From Nitrospira defluvii (GTDB lineage: Bacteria; Nitrospirota; Nitrospiria; Nitrospirales; Nitrospiraceae): a stretch of DNA of 64,000 nucleotides. This document shows, one piece after another, positions 25,324 to 34,482 of this stretch (positions within the stretch are counted from its first letter, which is position 1; each line of letters opens with the position of its first letter). Both the position numbers and the translations under genes were made by a program. Under the pieces are notes generated by a model, which was not told the DNA's origin, ran no database searches, and saw nothing but the letters and a program-made list of their open reading frames with translations. The stretch spans positions 3,681,501 to 3,745,500 of the forward strand of contig FP929003.1 of the NCBI GenBank assembly GCA_000196815.1, given 5' to 3'.

Positions 25324-25882
25324 CTCCCTTACAGCAGCGGGACAGTAGATGCTGTCACCCTGCGAATAGTCACAACCAGTGTTAAAGGGGGAGCATGGAG
25401 CGTGAGAAAGGAATGTCTACGCGTGAAGGAGAAACATCTGACTTCTTGAGCCAGTAGAAACGAAGCGTGGAATCGCCGCCGTTAATTCACGTGGAGGAGT
25501 AGTCGACTTCGACCCGAATCAATTCGTCTGTCACGTCGAAAGCGCACAGACCACGGCCCCCGGTCGGGGATCGTCACAAGTTGCGAGCACAGCGCAGACC
25601 ATGACACATCCGCAAGCACCTGCTCTCCGCCCCTTGCTACACGTGGCGAACACGCCTGCGGAGCAGACATGCCAGCCTGGGAGCCGTCTCTCATCCACAC
25701 CATCAAGACTACTGTGAACAACAGCACAAAAACCAGCGATTCCATATGTTTAGCGCTCAAAAACCGTCGTCAGATTTTCCGTCCTTGTTCGAAGCTTCCT
25801 TTCCTCTCCTGCTCTTGCTGACCCTCAGGTCAATACAACACGGAAACGATAACAAAGCAGTACAGTGAAAGCAAGGCGAAAC
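25324..25882 (-). other. 559-base interval between rny and zapA
   Basis: No recognisable gene lies here. A reverse-strand frame from 25745 to 25482 could encode an 87-residue protein with a signal-like start (MESLVFVLLFTVVLMVW), but it has no good ribosome-binding site. The same stretch can fold as a long hairpin (see the ncRNA candidate). The interval must also hold the promoter for rny-ymdB-xse-tlyA. Confidence 0.4.
25550..25690 (-). ncRNA. Candidate structured RNA, possibly 6S RNA
   Basis: On the reverse strand, nine bases at forward 25679-25687 can pair without mismatch (one G-U) to nine bases at forward 25553-25561, enclosing about 117 bases with further GC-rich hairpins (GCTCCGC paired with GCGGAG inside). 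A 6S RNA gene often sits directly after zapA, which is the gene order here. I cannot confirm the 6S consensus by eye, so the identity is tentative and the ends are approximate. Confidence 0.25.
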
Positions 25883-26179
25883 TCACCGGGACAGGATGGA
25901 GGGCATCTGCTGATCGATCGATTCCATGAGGGAGGCCACGCGACGATCCGCGTCGGCCTCTCCCTGCCGGGATTTTCGTTCTGATTCCATCAATTCGTGG
26001 GCAAGATTGAATGCGGCAAGGACGGCCAACTTGGCCGGGGTGGCGGACCGCATACCGGCCGCCACCTGCTTCATCTGCCTATCGACCATATCGGCCAATT
26101 GCTTCACGTACGATTCGTCCGCTTCCCCAGTGATGCTGTACCGCTGGCCATAGATCTCCACGTCAATGGTCTTAGTCAA
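25883..26179 (-). CDS. zapA: Cell division protein ZapA
   Basis: This 98-residue protein matches ZapA: TKTIDVEIYGQRYSITGEADESYVKQLADMVDRQMKQV, then LAVLAAFNLAHELMESE and a C-terminal coiled coil. It binds FtsZ and cross-links filaments at the division ring. The start is a TTG at 26179, preceded by GGAGGT seven bases upstream, which gives the usual N-terminus. It overlaps the end of the zapB-like gene by eight bases, so translation is coupled. Confidence 0.88.
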   Translation of the reverse strand: MTKTIDVEIYGQRYSITGEADESYVKQLADMVDRQMKQVAAGMRSATPAKLAVLAAFNLAHELMESERKSRQGEADADRRVASLMESIDQQMPSILSR

Positions 26180-26426
26180 CAGCCACCTCCTTGGGTTCAT
26201 CCAGGCACTCCAACAGATCGATCTCGCCCAGGACCTTCTCGATCCGTGAACGGATATCGATCCGTTCCTGTTCCCAGCGACGGTTTTCGTCATCACGCAC
26301 CGCAACACGCTCCCGCGCCAACCGCAGATCGTCTTCCAATGAAACGTTTTTCCGCTTGAGATCCTGCACCAGCTTCACCAAATCGCGAATCCGAATTTCA
26401 AGGGCGTCGAGACGATCTAAAGTCAT
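26172..26426 (-). CDS. ZapB-like coiled-coil division protein
   Basis: This 84-residue, almost fully helical protein carries heptad repeats (LDALEIRIRDLVKLVQDLKRKNVSLEDDLRLARERV) and has the size and composition of ZapB-type proteins. Overlap with zapA by eight bases supports a joint role at the division ring. Sequence alone cannot separate ZapB from other short coiled coils; the call rests on the neighbour. Confidence 0.7.
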   Translation of the reverse strand: MTLDRLDALEIRIRDLVKLVQDLKRKNVSLEDDLRLARERVAVRDDENRRWEQERIDIRSRIEKVLGEIDLLECLDEPKEVAVD

Positions 26427-26520
26427 GGTAATTCCTCATTTCAAAGTGGTGGTCAAACACGTTGGGTGACGGGGGCGAAATATAGAAAGTTCGCTCCGGC
26501 TTGTCAAGAAAACGGCCCCG

Positions 26521-28758
26521 CTACGACGTGCCGTTGTGGAGACGGCGATATTCTCCGTAGCTGCGCAAGACCCGCTTCACGTACAGCCGCGTTTCCTGAT
26601 AGGGAATGAGTTCCACGAACTCATCCTGCTCCCGTCCGCGATGTACCGCAATCCAATTGTTCACGGCAATCGGGCCGGCGTTGTAAGCTGCGACCGCATG
26701 GGCCAGATTCCCGCCGTATTGCTCGAGCAACTGCCCCAGATACCGCACACCCAATCGAATGTTCGTTTCCTGATCGAAGAGTTCTTCCCGTCCCACCGCC
26801 GGAAACCCGTACCGCTGCGCTACGGCATTCGCCGTGACCGGCATCAACTGCATCAACCCCACGGCTCCCACCATCGAGAGGGCCTTTTCATCGTACTGGC
26901 TCTCTTCGCGAATGATCGCGGCGGCCAGATAGGGGTCCACCGCGGTGACGCCCTGCGCGGTGATCGTCGGAAGGAGGCCGGTCGGATAGGCCACAGTCCA
27001 TAGGGCAGGCGCCGTGGGCAGCCCGCTTCGTTCCAGTTTCTCCTTAAAATGAACCTTAGCCACGCGTAACGCTGGATGGTATGCGCCCACCTCGCTGAGC
27101 AAGGTTGAGAAGGCCAGCAACACCTCCGGGTCACGACTATACTGCTCTGTAAGCGAGCCCAGTTCGCGAGCCGCATCCTGGGCGAACCCCAATATCTTGA
27201 GCTCAATGCCGCGTTGATACACCACGTGCCGTTCAATTTCAGAACGCCGATTCTCCGGCAACCGTGACGCCTCGTCGCCTGTCGGGCGCTCCGCGTCGGT
27301 CGCAACCGGCGTAACGGGCGGCAACGAACCTCGCCGGGCAGCCAGTTGGCAGTAGTAACTGTATGCGTGCCGCTGACAGAGGCGCGTGTATTGATCGACA
27401 ACGGTGGTATTTTTCTCATGTTCGTCCGCCCGAGCCGCCCAATACATGGCCTGAGGCTCAAACCCATTGACATGCAACTCCACAACGGAACGAAAGGTCT
27501 CAGCGGCATCCCGATAGCGGGCCGTCCGGTATTGCGCCCACCCGGCACGCCACAGACCTTCCGCACGCTGGCTCGCCGAGTCTCCCAACTTCGCCACCTG
27601 CCGGAACATCCCGATCGCCTCATCGAACTGCCCCTGATCCTCCAGCCAGACCCCGGCGAAGAGATGCACCGTCGCCCGCTGGTCGCCCCCCAGGGCCCCC
27701 TGCGCGACCGATCGCGCCAATCCAATGAGTTTGTCGCCCTGACTCTGCCGCAGATAGACCCGAGCCAACCATACCGTGGCCTCGGATGATTCCTGCACCC
27801 GATCCGCTACTAGCGCGCGAAACGTCTCACGGGCCTGGTCGTATTGCTTGAGCCGGACATAGGCCACTCCCAACTTCAGGCGGGCATCAAACCGGCGGGG
27901 GTGCCCGGGAGCCATCGCCAGAAAGCGGCGCAGTTCTTCGACCGCCTCCGCTTGCATGGCCAGTCCCAGGAAGGCCTGTGCGCGAATCGAATGATCTTCG
28001 GCCGTCGGCGCCCAGGATTCTCCGCCCAATGCCGTATCCAGTCGGGCTTTCGCCTCTCGTGCTTCAGGCGAGTGGGGATACCGAAGCCAGAGTTGTTTCA
28101 ACGCGGTTCGCGCCTCCGGCAGTCGATTCTCCCGGATGTGGCACTCAGCCTGGTGCCACAAGGCCAACGGAGCCGCCGGATCCTTCTCCGCAAGCACCAC
28201 AGCCCGCCCCAGCCAGTCCACCGCCCGGAAGCACACATTGGCGCTATACCAGGCTTCGCCTGTTCTGTAGGCAGCCTTGGCAATCAAGCTCGAGTCCGGC
28301 ACGATCTTGGGAATCGTCTCCAGCAATTCGGCCGCTTGGATCGGTTCATTCTGCTTCAGCAACGATTCCCCGATCCAGAGGCGGAGATAGTCGTCGAGCA
28401 CCGGCATGTCCGGCTGGACAACACGCAGACGTTTCGCCGCCTCGACCGGCTCCCGCTCGATCAACAACACGCCTAACACCACCCCGGCCCGCTTAGCCCA
28501 GATCGTGGAAGGATAGAGATCCATCACCGACCGCAGTTGGTCGATCTTCAGCATCATCGTTTGATCGCGTTGAGCGGGCGAGCCCGAACGTTCATTGAGC
28601 GCCACAGCGGAACGGAAACAATCTTCCGCAGAGACGCAGGGTGCAGCGGCAACGGGCAGGGGGCGCGGTGACTCGGCTGTGGCCGTCAAGAACAGGCTCG
28701 ACAGCACAGACCACACGGCAAGAGCCGACAAGCTGATCCGCCAGGGAAGTGCGGTCAC
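26521..28758 (-). CDS. Soluble lytic murein transglycosylase, Slt-type, with TPR-like superhelix
   Basis: The 745-residue protein has a signal peptide (LSALAVWSVLSSLFLTATAES) and about 500 residues of helical repeats that resemble TPR units (for example FDARLKLGVAYVRLKQYDQARETFRALV). A C-terminal SLT domain follows, with catalytic glutamate in AAIIREESQYDEKALS and the motifs GLMQLMPVTA and AVAAYNAGPIAVNNW. It cleaves peptidoglycan glycan strands in the periplasm, giving anhydro-muropeptides. It is a single gene 94 bases upstream of the zapB-like gene on the same strand. Confidence 0.92.
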   Translation of the reverse strand: MTALPWRISLSALAVWSVLSSLFLTATAESPRPLPVAAAPCVSAEDCFRSAVALNERSGSPAQRDQTMMLKIDQLRSVMDLYPSTIWAKRAGVVLGVLLIEREPVEAAKRLRVVQPDMPVLDDYLRLWIGESLLKQNEPIQAAELLETIPKIVPDSSLIAKAAYRTGEAWYSANVCFRAVDWLGRAVVLAEKDPAAPLALWHQAECHIRENRLPEARTALKQLWLRYPHSPEAREAKARLDTALGGESWAPTAEDHSIRAQAFLGLAMQAEAVEELRRFLAMAPGHPRRFDARLKLGVAYVRLKQYDQARETFRALVADRVQESSEATVWLARVYLRQSQGDKLIGLARSVAQGALGGDQRATVHLFAGVWLEDQGQFDEAIGMFRQVAKLGDSASQRAEGLWRAGWAQYRTARYRDAAETFRSVVELHVNGFEPQAMYWAARADEHEKNTTVVDQYTRLCQRHAYSYYCQLAARRGSLPPVTPVATDAERPTGDEASRLPENRRSEIERHVVYQRGIELKILGFAQDAARELGSLTEQYSRDPEVLLAFSTLLSEVGAYHPALRVAKVHFKEKLERSGLPTAPALWTVAYPTGLLPTITAQGVTAVDPYLAAAIIREESQYDEKALSMVGAVGLMQLMPVTANAVAQRYGFPAVGREELFDQETNIRLGVRYLGQLLEQYGGNLAHAVAAYNAGPIAVNNWIAVHRGREQDEFVELIPYQETRLYVKRVLRSYGEYRRLHNGTS

Positions 28759-28869
28759 ATTCTCATCCTGAGAAGAGGGTGAACCGGCCTTATTATAGCT
28801 GAACGCCGTATAAACGCGACCACGTTCGCCTTGCTTGTCACAAGTTTTTTCCCTGTGCTAGGCTCCGGT

Positions 28870-29955
28870 ATGCTTCAACAGACCGAGAGTCGCACCAATC
28901 TGCTGGCCCTGACCGAAAGCGAAATGGCCGCCTTCGTCGCGTCACTCGGATGGCCGGCCTATCGCGCGTCGCAAATCCTGCGCTGGCTCTATCAGGAACG
29001 TGCCCGCACGTTCGCCGAGATGAGCAATCTCTCGCAGAAGGACCGCGAGTACCTGACCGGCAGCAGCCGTATCGAACGGACTTCAGCAGTCCAGATCTTT
29101 TCGTCGCAGGATGGCACCAAGAAATTGGTGCTCACGCTGGCCGACGGCAATCAAGTCGAGTGTGTGCTCATCCCCGACGAAGACCGGCTCACCCTCTGCC
29201 TGTCCACGCAGGTCGGCTGCACGCTCGATTGTGGATTCTGCCTGACCGGCACACTGGGGCTCCAACGCAACCTGCGGGCACATGAGATCATCGACCAGGT
29301 CCTCCTCGCCCAGGACCATTTGCAGGAGGGCCAACGGCTGACCAACCTGGTCTTCATGGGTATGGGCGAGCCTCTCGCCAACCTGGATGCCGTGGCCGAT
29401 GCCGTCACCCGCCTCACCAACCAAACCTGGGGCCTGGGCTTCTCGGGTCGCCGCATCACGATCTCCACCGCAGGTCTGGCCTCGCGGATCAAGGACGTGG
29501 CCCCCCTCAAGGTGAACCTCGCCATCTCGCTGAATGCAACCACCGATGCACTCCGCGATCAACTCATGCCGGCGGCCAACCGGCTCCATTCGCTCGACGC
29601 CTTGCTCGCCGCCTGTCGCGCCTATCCGCTGGCGGACCGTGATCGCCTCACCTTCGAATACGTTCTGCTCGCAGACGTGAATGATCGCACGGAGGATGCC
29701 GCCCGGTTGGTGAAGTTGCTTCGAGGCCTCCGCTGCAAGGTCAACCTGATCGCCTTCAACCCGTTTCCGGGCAACCCCTACCGGCGCCCCTCAGACGCGG
29801 CGATTGACACGTTTCAGGACACCCTCCGCCGAGGCCATGTGGATGTCTACCTTCGCCGAAGCCGTGGCCGCGATGTATTGGGCGCTTGCGGCCAACTCGG
29901 ACGCCTCGATACGTCCGAGGCCCAGGTTGCCTTGACACAGATTCAGACCCGTTGA
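28870..29955 (+). CDS. rlmN: Dual-specificity rRNA/tRNA adenine-C2 methyltransferase RlmN
   Basis: This 361-residue radical SAM enzyme has the cluster motif CTLDCGFC, the GMGEPLANLD loop and a C-terminal cysteine near RDVLGACGQLG, the methyl-carrying cysteine position. It methylates A2503 of 23S rRNA and A37 of some tRNAs. The ATG at 28870 gives the normal length. It begins a forward run rlmN - M16 pair - larE. Confidence 0.95.
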   Translation: MLQQTESRTNLLALTESEMAAFVASLGWPAYRASQILRWLYQERARTFAEMSNLSQKDREYLTGSSRIERTSAVQIFSSQDGTKKLVLTLADGNQVECVLIPDEDRLTLCLSTQVGCTLDCGFCLTGTLGLQRNLRAHEIIDQVLLAQDHLQEGQRLTNLVFMGMGEPLANLDAVADAVTRLTNQTWGLGFSGRRITISTAGLASRIKDVAPLKVNLAISLNATTDALRDQLMPAANRLHSLDALLAACRAYPLADRDRLTFEYVLLADVNDRTEDAARLVKLLRGLRCKVNLIAFNPFPGNPYRRPSDAAIDTFQDTLRRGHVDVYLRRSRGRDVLGACGQLGRLDTSEAQVALTQIQTR

Positions 29956-29972
29956 TAGCATGTTCTTCGTAC

Positions 29973-31364
29973 ATGCCTAACCAGAGCTCAACTCCCAACT
30001 CAGCTTCTGTGCGCTTCTCCATCCTCGCCTGTTCATTACTCAGCTTCATTGTGTTCGCGAGCCAGACCTCCCCGGCCCATGCCGTCGAGCCCAAGGAATA
30101 CACCTTGTCCAACGACATGAAAGTGATCCTCGTGGAAGTCCCGAAGGCTCCCGTGGCGACCGTGCAGGTCTGGTACAAGGTGGGGTCACGAAACGAGGTC
30201 ATGGGCCGGGCCGGGTTGTCCCACATGCTTGAACATATGATGTTCAAAGGCACGGCCAAGTACCCCAAGGGCACCTTCTCCCGATTGGTTCGCAAGAACG
30301 GCGGAATGGATAACGCGTTTACCAGCCAGGACTTCACCGCCTACTTTGAGAACCTGGCCGCCGATCGCGTGACGCTCGCCCTCGAACTCGAAGCCGACCG
30401 CATGCAGGGGCTGATTCTGGACGCGAACGAATTCAAGACCGAGCGGGAAGTGGTGAAAGAAGAGCGCCGGTTGCGCAATGAAGACGATCCGCAAGGCGCG
30501 CTCGTCGAAGCGCTCTTCGCGCAGGCCTTCATGAGTCACCCGTACCACTGGCCGGTGATCGGATGGTTCTCCGATCTCGACGCGATGAACCTCGACGATC
30601 TCCAGCGCCACTACGACACCTACTATTCACCGAATAACGCCACCCTGATCGTGGTCGGCGACATTAAGGCGGACACGCTGCTGCCGACTATTGCCAAACT
30701 CTTCGAGCCGATCCCTAAAGGTCCATCCCCCAAAGCCCTGGCCGTAACAGAAGCGCCACAGCACGGGGAGCGCCGGTTCCTCCTGAAGCGGGAGGCGCAG
30801 GTGCCGTTCGTCATGATGGGCTACCGTGTCCCCAACTATTCGAGCGACGACTCCTATGCCTTGAACGTGCTTGAATCGATCTTGTCTCACGGCAAGAGCG
30901 CCCGGCTCTATCAGAGCCTCGTGTATGAGCAAAAGACCGCCCTGGCAGTGGGAGCCGACTATGGCCTGATGCAAGCCGACCCGGGACTGTTCTATTTTTA
31001 TGCCGTGGTCAAACCCGGCGAGAAGGTTGAAGCGGTTGAAGACGCGGTGCTCAAGGAGATCCAACGGATCCAGACCGAACCGCCAAGCGAACTTGAACTC
31101 CAGCGCGCGAAAAATCAGATCGAAGCGGCCCACATTTTTGAGCAGGATTCCAATTTCCGTCAGGCCATGCTGCTCGGAGAAGCCGAAACCATCGGGGCCG
31201 GATGGCGCAAGGTCAACCAGTTTGTAGAGCGCACCCGCGCCGTCACCGCACAGGACGTGCAGCGTGTGGCATCGCACTACCTGGCCGCCGATATGCGCAC
31301 CACGGGAACCCTGGTTCCTCAACCTCCGCAAACCCAGGCCGCGTCACCGACACAACCTCACTAG
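29973..31364 (+). CDS. M16-family zinc peptidase, active subunit
   Basis: This 463-residue protein has a signal-like N-terminus (FSILACSLLSFIVFASQTSPAHA). The inverted zinc motif HxxEH is present in LSHMLEHMMFKGT, with the downstream glutamate in the EADRMQGLILD region. It is the processing-peptidase-like (YmxG/PqqL) class and acts on peptides in the envelope. It starts 18 bases after rlmN and is followed by a second M16 gene that lacks the motif, so the two probably form a heterodimer. Confidence 0.92.
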   Translation: MPNQSSTPNSASVRFSILACSLLSFIVFASQTSPAHAVEPKEYTLSNDMKVILVEVPKAPVATVQVWYKVGSRNEVMGRAGLSHMLEHMMFKGTAKYPKGTFSRLVRKNGGMDNAFTSQDFTAYFENLAADRVTLALELEADRMQGLILDANEFKTEREVVKEERRLRNEDDPQGALVEALFAQAFMSHPYHWPVIGWFSDLDAMNLDDLQRHYDTYYSPNNATLIVVGDIKADTLLPTIAKLFEPIPKGPSPKALAVTEAPQHGERRFLLKREAQVPFVMMGYRVPNYSSDDSYALNVLESILSHGKSARLYQSLVYEQKTALAVGADYGLMQADPGLFYFYAVVKPGEKVEAVEDAVLKEIQRIQTEPPSELELQRAKNQIEAAHIFEQDSNFRQAMLLGEAETIGAGWRKVNQFVERTRAVTAQDVQRVASHYLAADMRTTGTLVPQPPQTQAASPTQPH

Positions 31365-31376
31365 CGAGCGATCCCG

Positions 31377-32756
31377 ATGACGCAACAACCAATCACCCGT
31401 CTCTCGCGCCAACACCGAAGCCGCCGGTCTGTGGGCCGAGCACTAGGCCTGCTCTGTCTGGCGCTCTGCCTGCCCTTCGCCTCGGCGCAGGCTGCGGACA
31501 TCATCCCGACCCGCTCCGTCACCGCCAACGGCATGACCGTGTTGTTCCTGGAACAGCATTTTCTTCCGACCGTGGAAATCCACGCGCTGGTCAAGGTGGG
31601 GTCGGCGCAGGATCCGCCCGACAAAGCAGGACTGGCCAATCTGACCGCCAGCCTCCTGGACGAAGGCACGCTGACCCGGACATCTCGACAAATCGCCGAA
31701 CAAATCGATTTTGTGGGAGGCTCGCTGGAAGCTCATGCGGCAGAGGATTTCACCACCGCCTCCACCCGTGTGCTCAAGAAGGATGCAGACCTCGGCTTTG
31801 CGCTTCTCGCTGATATGCTCCAGCATCCTGCGTTTCACAAACAGGAATTCGAACGCGTCCGCACGCAGATCCTCGGCGAAATCGTCAGCGATGACGATGA
31901 TCCCGGCAATGTGGCCATGAAAGCCTTCCACCAACTGATTTTTCACGGCCATCCCTATAGCTGGCCGGCCCATGGCACGGAAGAGACGCTCACCAAGATC
32001 ACCGTCGCTGACATCCAGCAGTTTCATGCCAGGGAATACCTGCCGAATCAAACGATCCTGGTCATCGTGGGGGACCTGACACAGGATCAGGCCGCCACGC
32101 TGGTCCAGACCCATTTCGGGTCGTGGAAGAAGGGAACCCCCTCGCCCTACCAGATGAAAAAGCCGGCTTCGATCGAACGGAAAATGGTCCAGCTCATCGA
32201 GAAGGATCTGACGCAGTCCACGATCGTCCTGGGGCATACGGGAATCAGCCGGACAAACCCTGACTACTATGCCGTCACGGTCATGAACTATATCCTTGGC
32301 GCCGGTGGGTTTTCCTCCCGCCTCATGGATTCCATTCGTGACAAGCAGGGACTGGCCTATGGCATCATGAGCCAATTCGACTCCCGCTTAATGCCGGGCG
32401 CCTTTTTTATCAGCCTGCAGACCAGAACCGACGTCACGAACCAGGCCATCGCAGGTGTCCTCACGGAGATCAAAGGGATGCGCGATGCCCCGGTCACGGA
32501 TCAGGAACTCAACGAGGCCAAGTCCTTCATCGTCGGCAGCTTCCCTCTGCGGGTCGATTCCAGCGCAAAATTGGCCAACGTCCTCGCCCAGGTCGAGCTC
32601 TACAACCTCGGGTTGGACTACTTCACACAGTACCCAAGAGCCATCGAAAAGGTGACGAAGGACGATGTCCTACGAGTCGCCAAGCAGTATCTCGACCCCC
32701 AACATTACGCCTTGGTCGTCGTCGGATCGATCGCGAAGGCTAAAGTCAAACAATAG
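31377..32756 (+). CDS. M16-family protein, non-catalytic partner subunit
   Basis: This 459-residue protein has a signal peptide (ALGLLCLALCLPFASAQAADI) and the same fold as the preceding gene. The HxxEH zinc motif is missing; the equivalent region reads DKAGLANLTASLLDEGT. The R/Y substrate-binding segment is kept (SSRLMDSIRDKQGLAYG). This is the usual split of M16B enzymes into a zinc subunit and an R/Y subunit. The gap to the first M16 gene is 12 bases. Confidence 0.92.
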   Translation: MTQQPITRLSRQHRSRRSVGRALGLLCLALCLPFASAQAADIIPTRSVTANGMTVLFLEQHFLPTVEIHALVKVGSAQDPPDKAGLANLTASLLDEGTLTRTSRQIAEQIDFVGGSLEAHAAEDFTTASTRVLKKDADLGFALLADMLQHPAFHKQEFERVRTQILGEIVSDDDDPGNVAMKAFHQLIFHGHPYSWPAHGTEETLTKITVADIQQFHAREYLPNQTILVIVGDLTQDQAATLVQTHFGSWKKGTPSPYQMKKPASIERKMVQLIEKDLTQSTIVLGHTGISRTNPDYYAVTVMNYILGAGGFSSRLMDSIRDKQGLAYGIMSQFDSRLMPGAFFISLQTRTDVTNQAIAGVLTEIKGMRDAPVTDQELNEAKSFIVGSFPLRVDSSAKLANVLAQVELYNLGLDYFTQYPRAIEKVTKDDVLRVAKQYLDPQHYALVVVGSIAKAKVKQ

Positions 32757-32800
32757 CCGGCCACTGTCCCCCAGCCGGGCCGCACAGGTCCAAAAATCCC

Positions 32801-33622
32801 ATGCTATCCACAAGTCCGTTGATCGACAAACTCGCCCGGGCACGACAGATCCTTCACGAGATGGGCTCGGTCATCGTGGCCTTCTCAGGCGGGATCGACA
32901 GTTCCCTCGTGCTCAAATTGGCGCATGATGAACTGGGCGAGCAGGCCGTCGGCGTCACGGCCGTCTCCCCGACGCTTCCGGCGGCTGAGCTGGACGCGAC
33001 ACAGACAATCGCCGCTGAGATCGGCGCGCGCCATCGCATCGTTGAGACCGATCAACTCGACATTCCCGAATTCGTCCGGAATGATGCCACCCGCTGTTAC
33101 CACTGCAAGACCGACTTATACTCCCTCCTCGAAACCCTCCGGACTGAGTATGCGGCTGGATACATTGTCGATGGCACCAACATGGATGACCTGGGAGACG
33201 ATCGGCCCGGGCTCAAAGCCGCTCGCGAACGAGGCGTCCGTAGCCCGTTGCTCGAAGCCGGATTCTCCAAGGCCGACATCCGCGACGTCGCGAGGGAACT
33301 AGGCCTCTCCAATTGGGACAAGCCGGCGGCCGCCTGCCTCTCTTCTCGCATACCACGCGGGATTACGATCACGAGAAGCACGCTCTCACGCGTGGAGCGT
33401 GCGGAAGATGCTCTCGCACAAGAAGGCTTTCGCCACTATCGTGTGCGAGACCATGGGGAGATCGCCAGAATAGAATTGGGCGCAGAAGAACTGCCTGGGC
33501 TGTTACAACCGGGACGCCGGGAACGGCTGGCGGAAACCCTGAAGAAACTCGGCTATCGCTTTGTGACGGTTGATTTGGAAGGATACCGCCAGGGGGGCGT
33601 GAGTCTGACCCCCCCGGCGTAA
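32801..33622 (+). CDS. larE: ATP-dependent sacrificial sulfur transferase LarE
   Basis: The 273-residue protein has the PP-loop VAFSGGIDSSLVLKLA, the family cysteines RCYHCKTDLY, and PAAACLSSRIPRG, which carries the cysteine that gives up its sulfur in some LarE proteins. LarE completes the nickel-pincer cofactor (NPN) of lactate racemase and relatives. No larA, larB or larC lies in the window. It follows the M16 pair by 44 bases and converges on atpF with a six-base gap. Confidence 0.9.
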   Translation: MLSTSPLIDKLARARQILHEMGSVIVAFSGGIDSSLVLKLAHDELGEQAVGVTAVSPTLPAAELDATQTIAAEIGARHRIVETDQLDIPEFVRNDATRCYHCKTDLYSLLETLRTEYAAGYIVDGTNMDDLGDDRPGLKAARERGVRSPLLEAGFSKADIRDVARELGLSNWDKPAAACLSSRIPRGITITRSTLSRVERAEDALAQEGFRHYRVRDHGEIARIELGAEELPGLLQPGRRERLAETLKKLGYRFVTVDLEGYRQGGVSLTPPA

Positions 33623-33628
33623 GAGAGG

Positions 33629-34141
33629 CTAATTCCGGCTCTGATAGCTCTTTGCGAGGGCATCGAGGGCTTCGTCCGCCAGGCGACGATGATCGCCTTC
33701 CGTCAGTGCCCGCCCGACGACTTTCTCAGCCACCATCATCGCCAAGTCGGTCGTTTGCGAACGGATGTCCTGGATGGCCTTCCGGCGCTCGGTCTCGATT
33801 TCGCGCGTCGCGTCACCCTTGATGCGTTCGGCATCCGCCGTCATGCGCTGTTCGTTCTCTTCCATCAGGCGTTGGGCGCGTTCTTTGGCCTGTGCCAGGA
33901 GCGCCTCTGCGTCTTTGGCCGCCGTCGCCAGCTTGGCTTCGTATTCCTTCAGCCTGCGCTCGGCTTCGGAACGGTGACGTTCCGCCTGATCGAGACTGTC
34001 CTTGATCTTTTTCTCGCGCTCTTCCAGCATGCCCAACAAGCCGGGAAACGCATACTTGTAGAGCAGGAAGAAGAGGATCCCGAAGGAGAGCACCTCCCAG
34101 AAGATCAGGGACGAAAAGAAATGTGATTCAAATTGAGGCAT
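33629..34141 (-). CDS. atpF: ATP synthase F0 subunit b
   Basis: This 170-residue protein has an N-terminal membrane segment (LIFWEVLSFGILFFLLYKYAFPGLLGML) followed by a long charged helix (ERHRSEAERRLKEYEAKLATAAKDAEALLAQAKERAQ), the peripheral-stalk layout. It is the last of four reverse genes atpI-atpB-atpE-atpF. No delta or F1 subunit gene follows; the next gene, larE, is on the other strand. Confidence 0.94.
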   Translation of the reverse strand: MPQFESHFFSSLIFWEVLSFGILFFLLYKYAFPGLLGMLEEREKKIKDSLDQAERHRSEAERRLKEYEAKLATAAKDAEALLAQAKERAQRLMEENEQRMTADAERIKGDATREIETERRKAIQDIRSQTTDLAMMVAEKVVGRALTEGDHRRLADEALDALAKSYQSRN

Positions 34142-34215
34142 AGTCTATTACCCACATGAGTTGAGGTTCTGAGCCGGGAATAGGCCCCAGCATCAGGGCT
34201 CAGCCGTCGAAACGA

Positions 34216-34446
34216 CTACTTACGCAAGCCCATGATGATGAACGCAATGACCAGCCCGTACAGTGCAATGGCTTCGACCAACGCGAATCCGATCCACATG
34301 TACTTGCCGACGCGGCCTTCCGCTTCCGGCTGCCGGGCCACGGCCTCGATCATTTTCCCGAAGATATACCCGATGCCCACGCCGGCGCCGGCAAATCCTG
34401 CCGCCGCCAATCCCATACCCACCAACGCTGCTGCTGCTGCATCCAT
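34216..34446 (-). CDS. atpE: ATP synthase F0 subunit c
   Basis: This 76-residue hairpin of two membrane helices has an alanine/glycine-rich first helix (LVGMGLAAAGFAGAGVGIGYIFG), polar loop ARQPEA, and ion-carrying glutamate in FALVEAIALYGLVIAFIIM. The residues next to the glutamate (EAIAL) lack the serine/threonine set of sodium-binding rings, which suggests proton coupling. Confidence 0.95.
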   Translation of the reverse strand: MDAAAAALVGMGLAAAGFAGAGVGIGYIFGKMIEAVARQPEAEGRVGKYMWIGFALVEAIALYGLVIAFIIMGLRK

Positions 34447-34482
34447 TGTTTGTCCTCTCCTCCCTTATGTAGACAACTCGAC

